Below are positions 20,625 through 21,778 of a stretch of DNA of 21,778 nucleotides, in pieces. Each line of letters begins with the position of its first letter. Position 1 is the first letter of the stretch. This DNA is from a virus. The notes under the pieces were generated by a model. The model was not told the origin of the DNA. It saw nothing but the letters and a program-made list of their open reading frames with translations, and did not search any database. The stretch covers positions 1 through 21,778 of the IMG/VR virus record IMGVR_UViG_3300006929_000153; one strand, given 5' to 3'. A program made the translations under genes and the position numbers.

Positions 20625-21191
20625 ATGGCAGGTACTTGGGGTTTCAGCACTTACGGATCGTCTACGTGGGGCGGCGTCGTTGATGTTACTGTTTCTGCCA
20701 CAGGTAATGCGGGCACGTCCGCTCTTGGTACGGTTTCGGTTGCGGCGGCGGCTGGAGTCACTGCCACGGGTAATGCAGGAACTACGGGGCTGGGTTCAGT
20801 TACCGTTTCGGCAGCGGCAGGTGTTTCAGCAAGTGGAAATGCAGGTACTACTGCTCTTGGGTCTGTCACTGTTAGTGGGGTTGCTAGTGTTACTGCTACT
20901 GGTACGGCTGGTACTAGTGCTTTGGGCAGCATTTCGCTTTCTACTAACAACAATATCCGCGTTACTTCTGACGAACTTACGGGAGGCGTTGGAAACGCCG
21001 TTACAGGGGGCGACTCTAACTATACCGTTACAGGGGTTTCCGCTACGGCCGAACTCGGTACAATCACTGTTTGGGGCAACCTTATTCCGGACCAAGATGC
21101 TTCTTGGTCGGCTGTTTCCCCTTCACAATCGCCCTCTTGGTCAGAGGTTACTCCTTCCCAGTCCGCGGACTGGACAGACATAGCAGCGTAG
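20625..21191 (+). CDS. tandem-repeat structural protein (Gly/Ala/Thr/Ser-rich)
   Basis: 188 residues from ATG 20625. Opens MAGTWGFSTYGSSTWGG, then four tandem repeats of about 22 residues with core TGNAGTSALGSVTV (21-110), a fifth degenerate copy near 135-150, and a tail of three W-[ST]-x-[VI]-x-PSQS units (161-185). A longer overlapping reading frame (20614-21183) is Leu/Arg-rich with no domain pattern and is a by-product of the repeats. Repeats of this kind are typical of phage fibre shafts or virion surface proteins. Function not assigned. Confidence 0.78.
   Translation: MAGTWGFSTYGSSTWGGVVDVTVSATGNAGTSALGTVSVAAAAGVTATGNAGTTGLGSVTVSAAAGVSASGNAGTTALGSVTVSGVASVTATGTAGTSALGSISLSTNNNIRVTSDELTGGVGNAVTGGDSNYTVTGVSATAELGTITVWGNLIPDQDASWSAVSPSQSPSWSEVTPSQSADWTDIAA
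20685..20954 (+). repeat. four tandem ~66-base coding repeats
   Basis: Residues 21-44, 45-66, 67-88 and 89-110 of the preceding protein are four copies of a 22-24 residue unit. The repeat-driven composition also leaves the opposite strand open in this interval. Confidence 0.8.
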
Positions 21192-21200
21192 GTAAAAATT

Positions 21201-21778
21201 ATGGCTAGTACATACGTAAATGATTTAAGACTAGAAGAAATAGGCACCGGAGAACAATCCGGCACGTGGGGAGCGACCACCAATACTAACCTTGAGTTGA
21301 TAGGCGAAGCACTGGGTTACGGCACTGAGGCCATAACCACAAATGCGGATACGCATACCAGCACAATTGCAGATGGTGCAACTGATCCCGTTAGAGCGAT
21401 GTTTGTGAAATACACAGGCACACTGGATTCGGCGTGTACTATTACGATTGCTCCAAATACAGTTAACCGATTGCAACTTATTGAGAACGCAACCAGCGGT
21501 TCTCAAAATATAATCATTTCACAAGGCTCTGGAGCCAATATAACGATACCTGCGGGTGATGTGAAGGCCGTTTATTTAGATGGCGCAGGAAGCGGAGCAG
21601 CAGTCGTTGATGCTTTTGCAAGTCTTAATGTTGTAGACCTTAAAGTGCAAGACGACTTAACAGTGACTGATGATTTAACTGTAGATGGCGATATAGACCT
21701 TGCGGGTTCTATAGATGTGGACGGGACAGCCAATCTCGATGCCGTAGACGTTGATGGCGCTGTAAACTTTGCAGCAGA
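21201..21778 (+). CDS. tail-fibre-like protein (partial, runs off right edge)
   Basis: At least 192 residues from ATG 21201 with no stop before the window end. The N-terminus (ASTYVNDLRLEEIGTGEQSG and TWGATTNTNLELIGEALGYG) is a virion-attachment pattern I recall from marine phage tail fibres. A beta-rich middle follows, and from about residue 150 a chain of short hexapeptide-like repeats (DDLTVTDDLTVDGDIDLAGS, then IDVDGTANLDAVDVDGAV) typical of trimeric fibre shafts. The receptor-binding C-terminus is outside the window. Confidence 0.85.
   Translation, partial: MASTYVNDLRLEEIGTGEQSGTWGATTNTNLELIGEALGYGTEAITTNADTHTSTIADGATDPVRAMFVKYTGTLDSACTITIAPNTVNRLQLIENATSGSQNIIISQGSGANITIPAGDVKAVYLDGAGSGAAVVDAFASLNVVDLKVQDDLTVTDDLTVDGDIDLAGSIDVDGTANLDAVDVDGAVNFAA

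Noticed and set aside
20651-20953. 100-codon minus-strand frame over the tandem repeats
   Set aside because: Open only because the coding repeats lack the complementary stop words. All real genes here are on the + strand.
20614-21183. 189-codon frame overlapping the repeat protein
   Set aside because: It is Leu/Arg-rich with no domain pattern and is kept open by the repeats. The frame from 20625 has the expected Gly/Thr repeat structure and motifs seen in phage proteins.
1-21778. CRISPR array, tRNA or rRNA genes
   Set aside because: No regularly spaced direct repeats with unique spacers and no cloverleaf or rRNA-like stretch were seen. The only tandem repeats are coding (20685-20954).

Overview
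This window reads as the late, structural part of a tailed double-stranded DNA phage (Caudoviricetes), probably a marine phage of a Gram-negative host. Every gene I can support lies on the + strand, packed end to start with many 1-30 base overlaps. The hallmark genes are the large terminase (823-2286), portal (2332-4800), a 3TM holin (12241-12627), a GroES-like chaperone (12814-13287), a scaffold-like protein (13301-14371), the major capsid protein (15518-16426), head-tail adaptor-like proteins (18001-19852) and the start of a tail-fibre-like gene (21201 to the right edge). Several small proteins match, from memory, families that recur in uncultured ocean phages. A marine alphaproteobacterial host is an inference from the holin family and from the style of CsgG; the sequence does not prove it.

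Layout. Positions 1-468 are the 3' end of an unrecognised gene closed by a strong terminator (486-521). A 300-base non-coding stretch follows, with a large palindrome and repeated TGTAAACAC-type words. From 823 the late genes run to MCP: terL, portal, a Pro/Ala/Gln-rich protein, three small proteins (two of them single-TM paralogues), the accessory block (6304-12218), holin, small helical protein, co-chaperonin, scaffold, a small conserved protein, a capsid-associated protein and MCP. A clear terminator follows MCP (16457-16482). The downstream group carries virion proteins of the neck and tail, including a domain-insertion adaptor, a zinc-ribbon protein and repeat-rich proteins.

The striking part is 6304-12218, where an apparently complete curli-type amyloid export and assembly cassette sits inside the phage late operon. 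It holds a CsgF homologue, a CsgG outer-membrane pore lipoprotein homologue, a first curlin-repeat protein, a secreted FecR-domain protein and a second curlin-repeat protein. A small very basic protein follows, then a membrane class III adenylate cyclase with a CHASE2 periplasmic sensor and all its catalytic residues. The curli genes overlap one another, have intact signal peptides and show no decay. The simplest model is that during late infection the phage makes a CsgG/CsgF pore in the host outer membrane, exports two curlins, and uses the FecR protein as an extracytoplasmic partner or anchor. The cyclase would couple an envelope signal to cAMP. The biological purpose (aggregation, attachment of progeny or debris, superinfection exclusion, envelope weakening next to the holin, or host reprogramming) is not visible from sequence.
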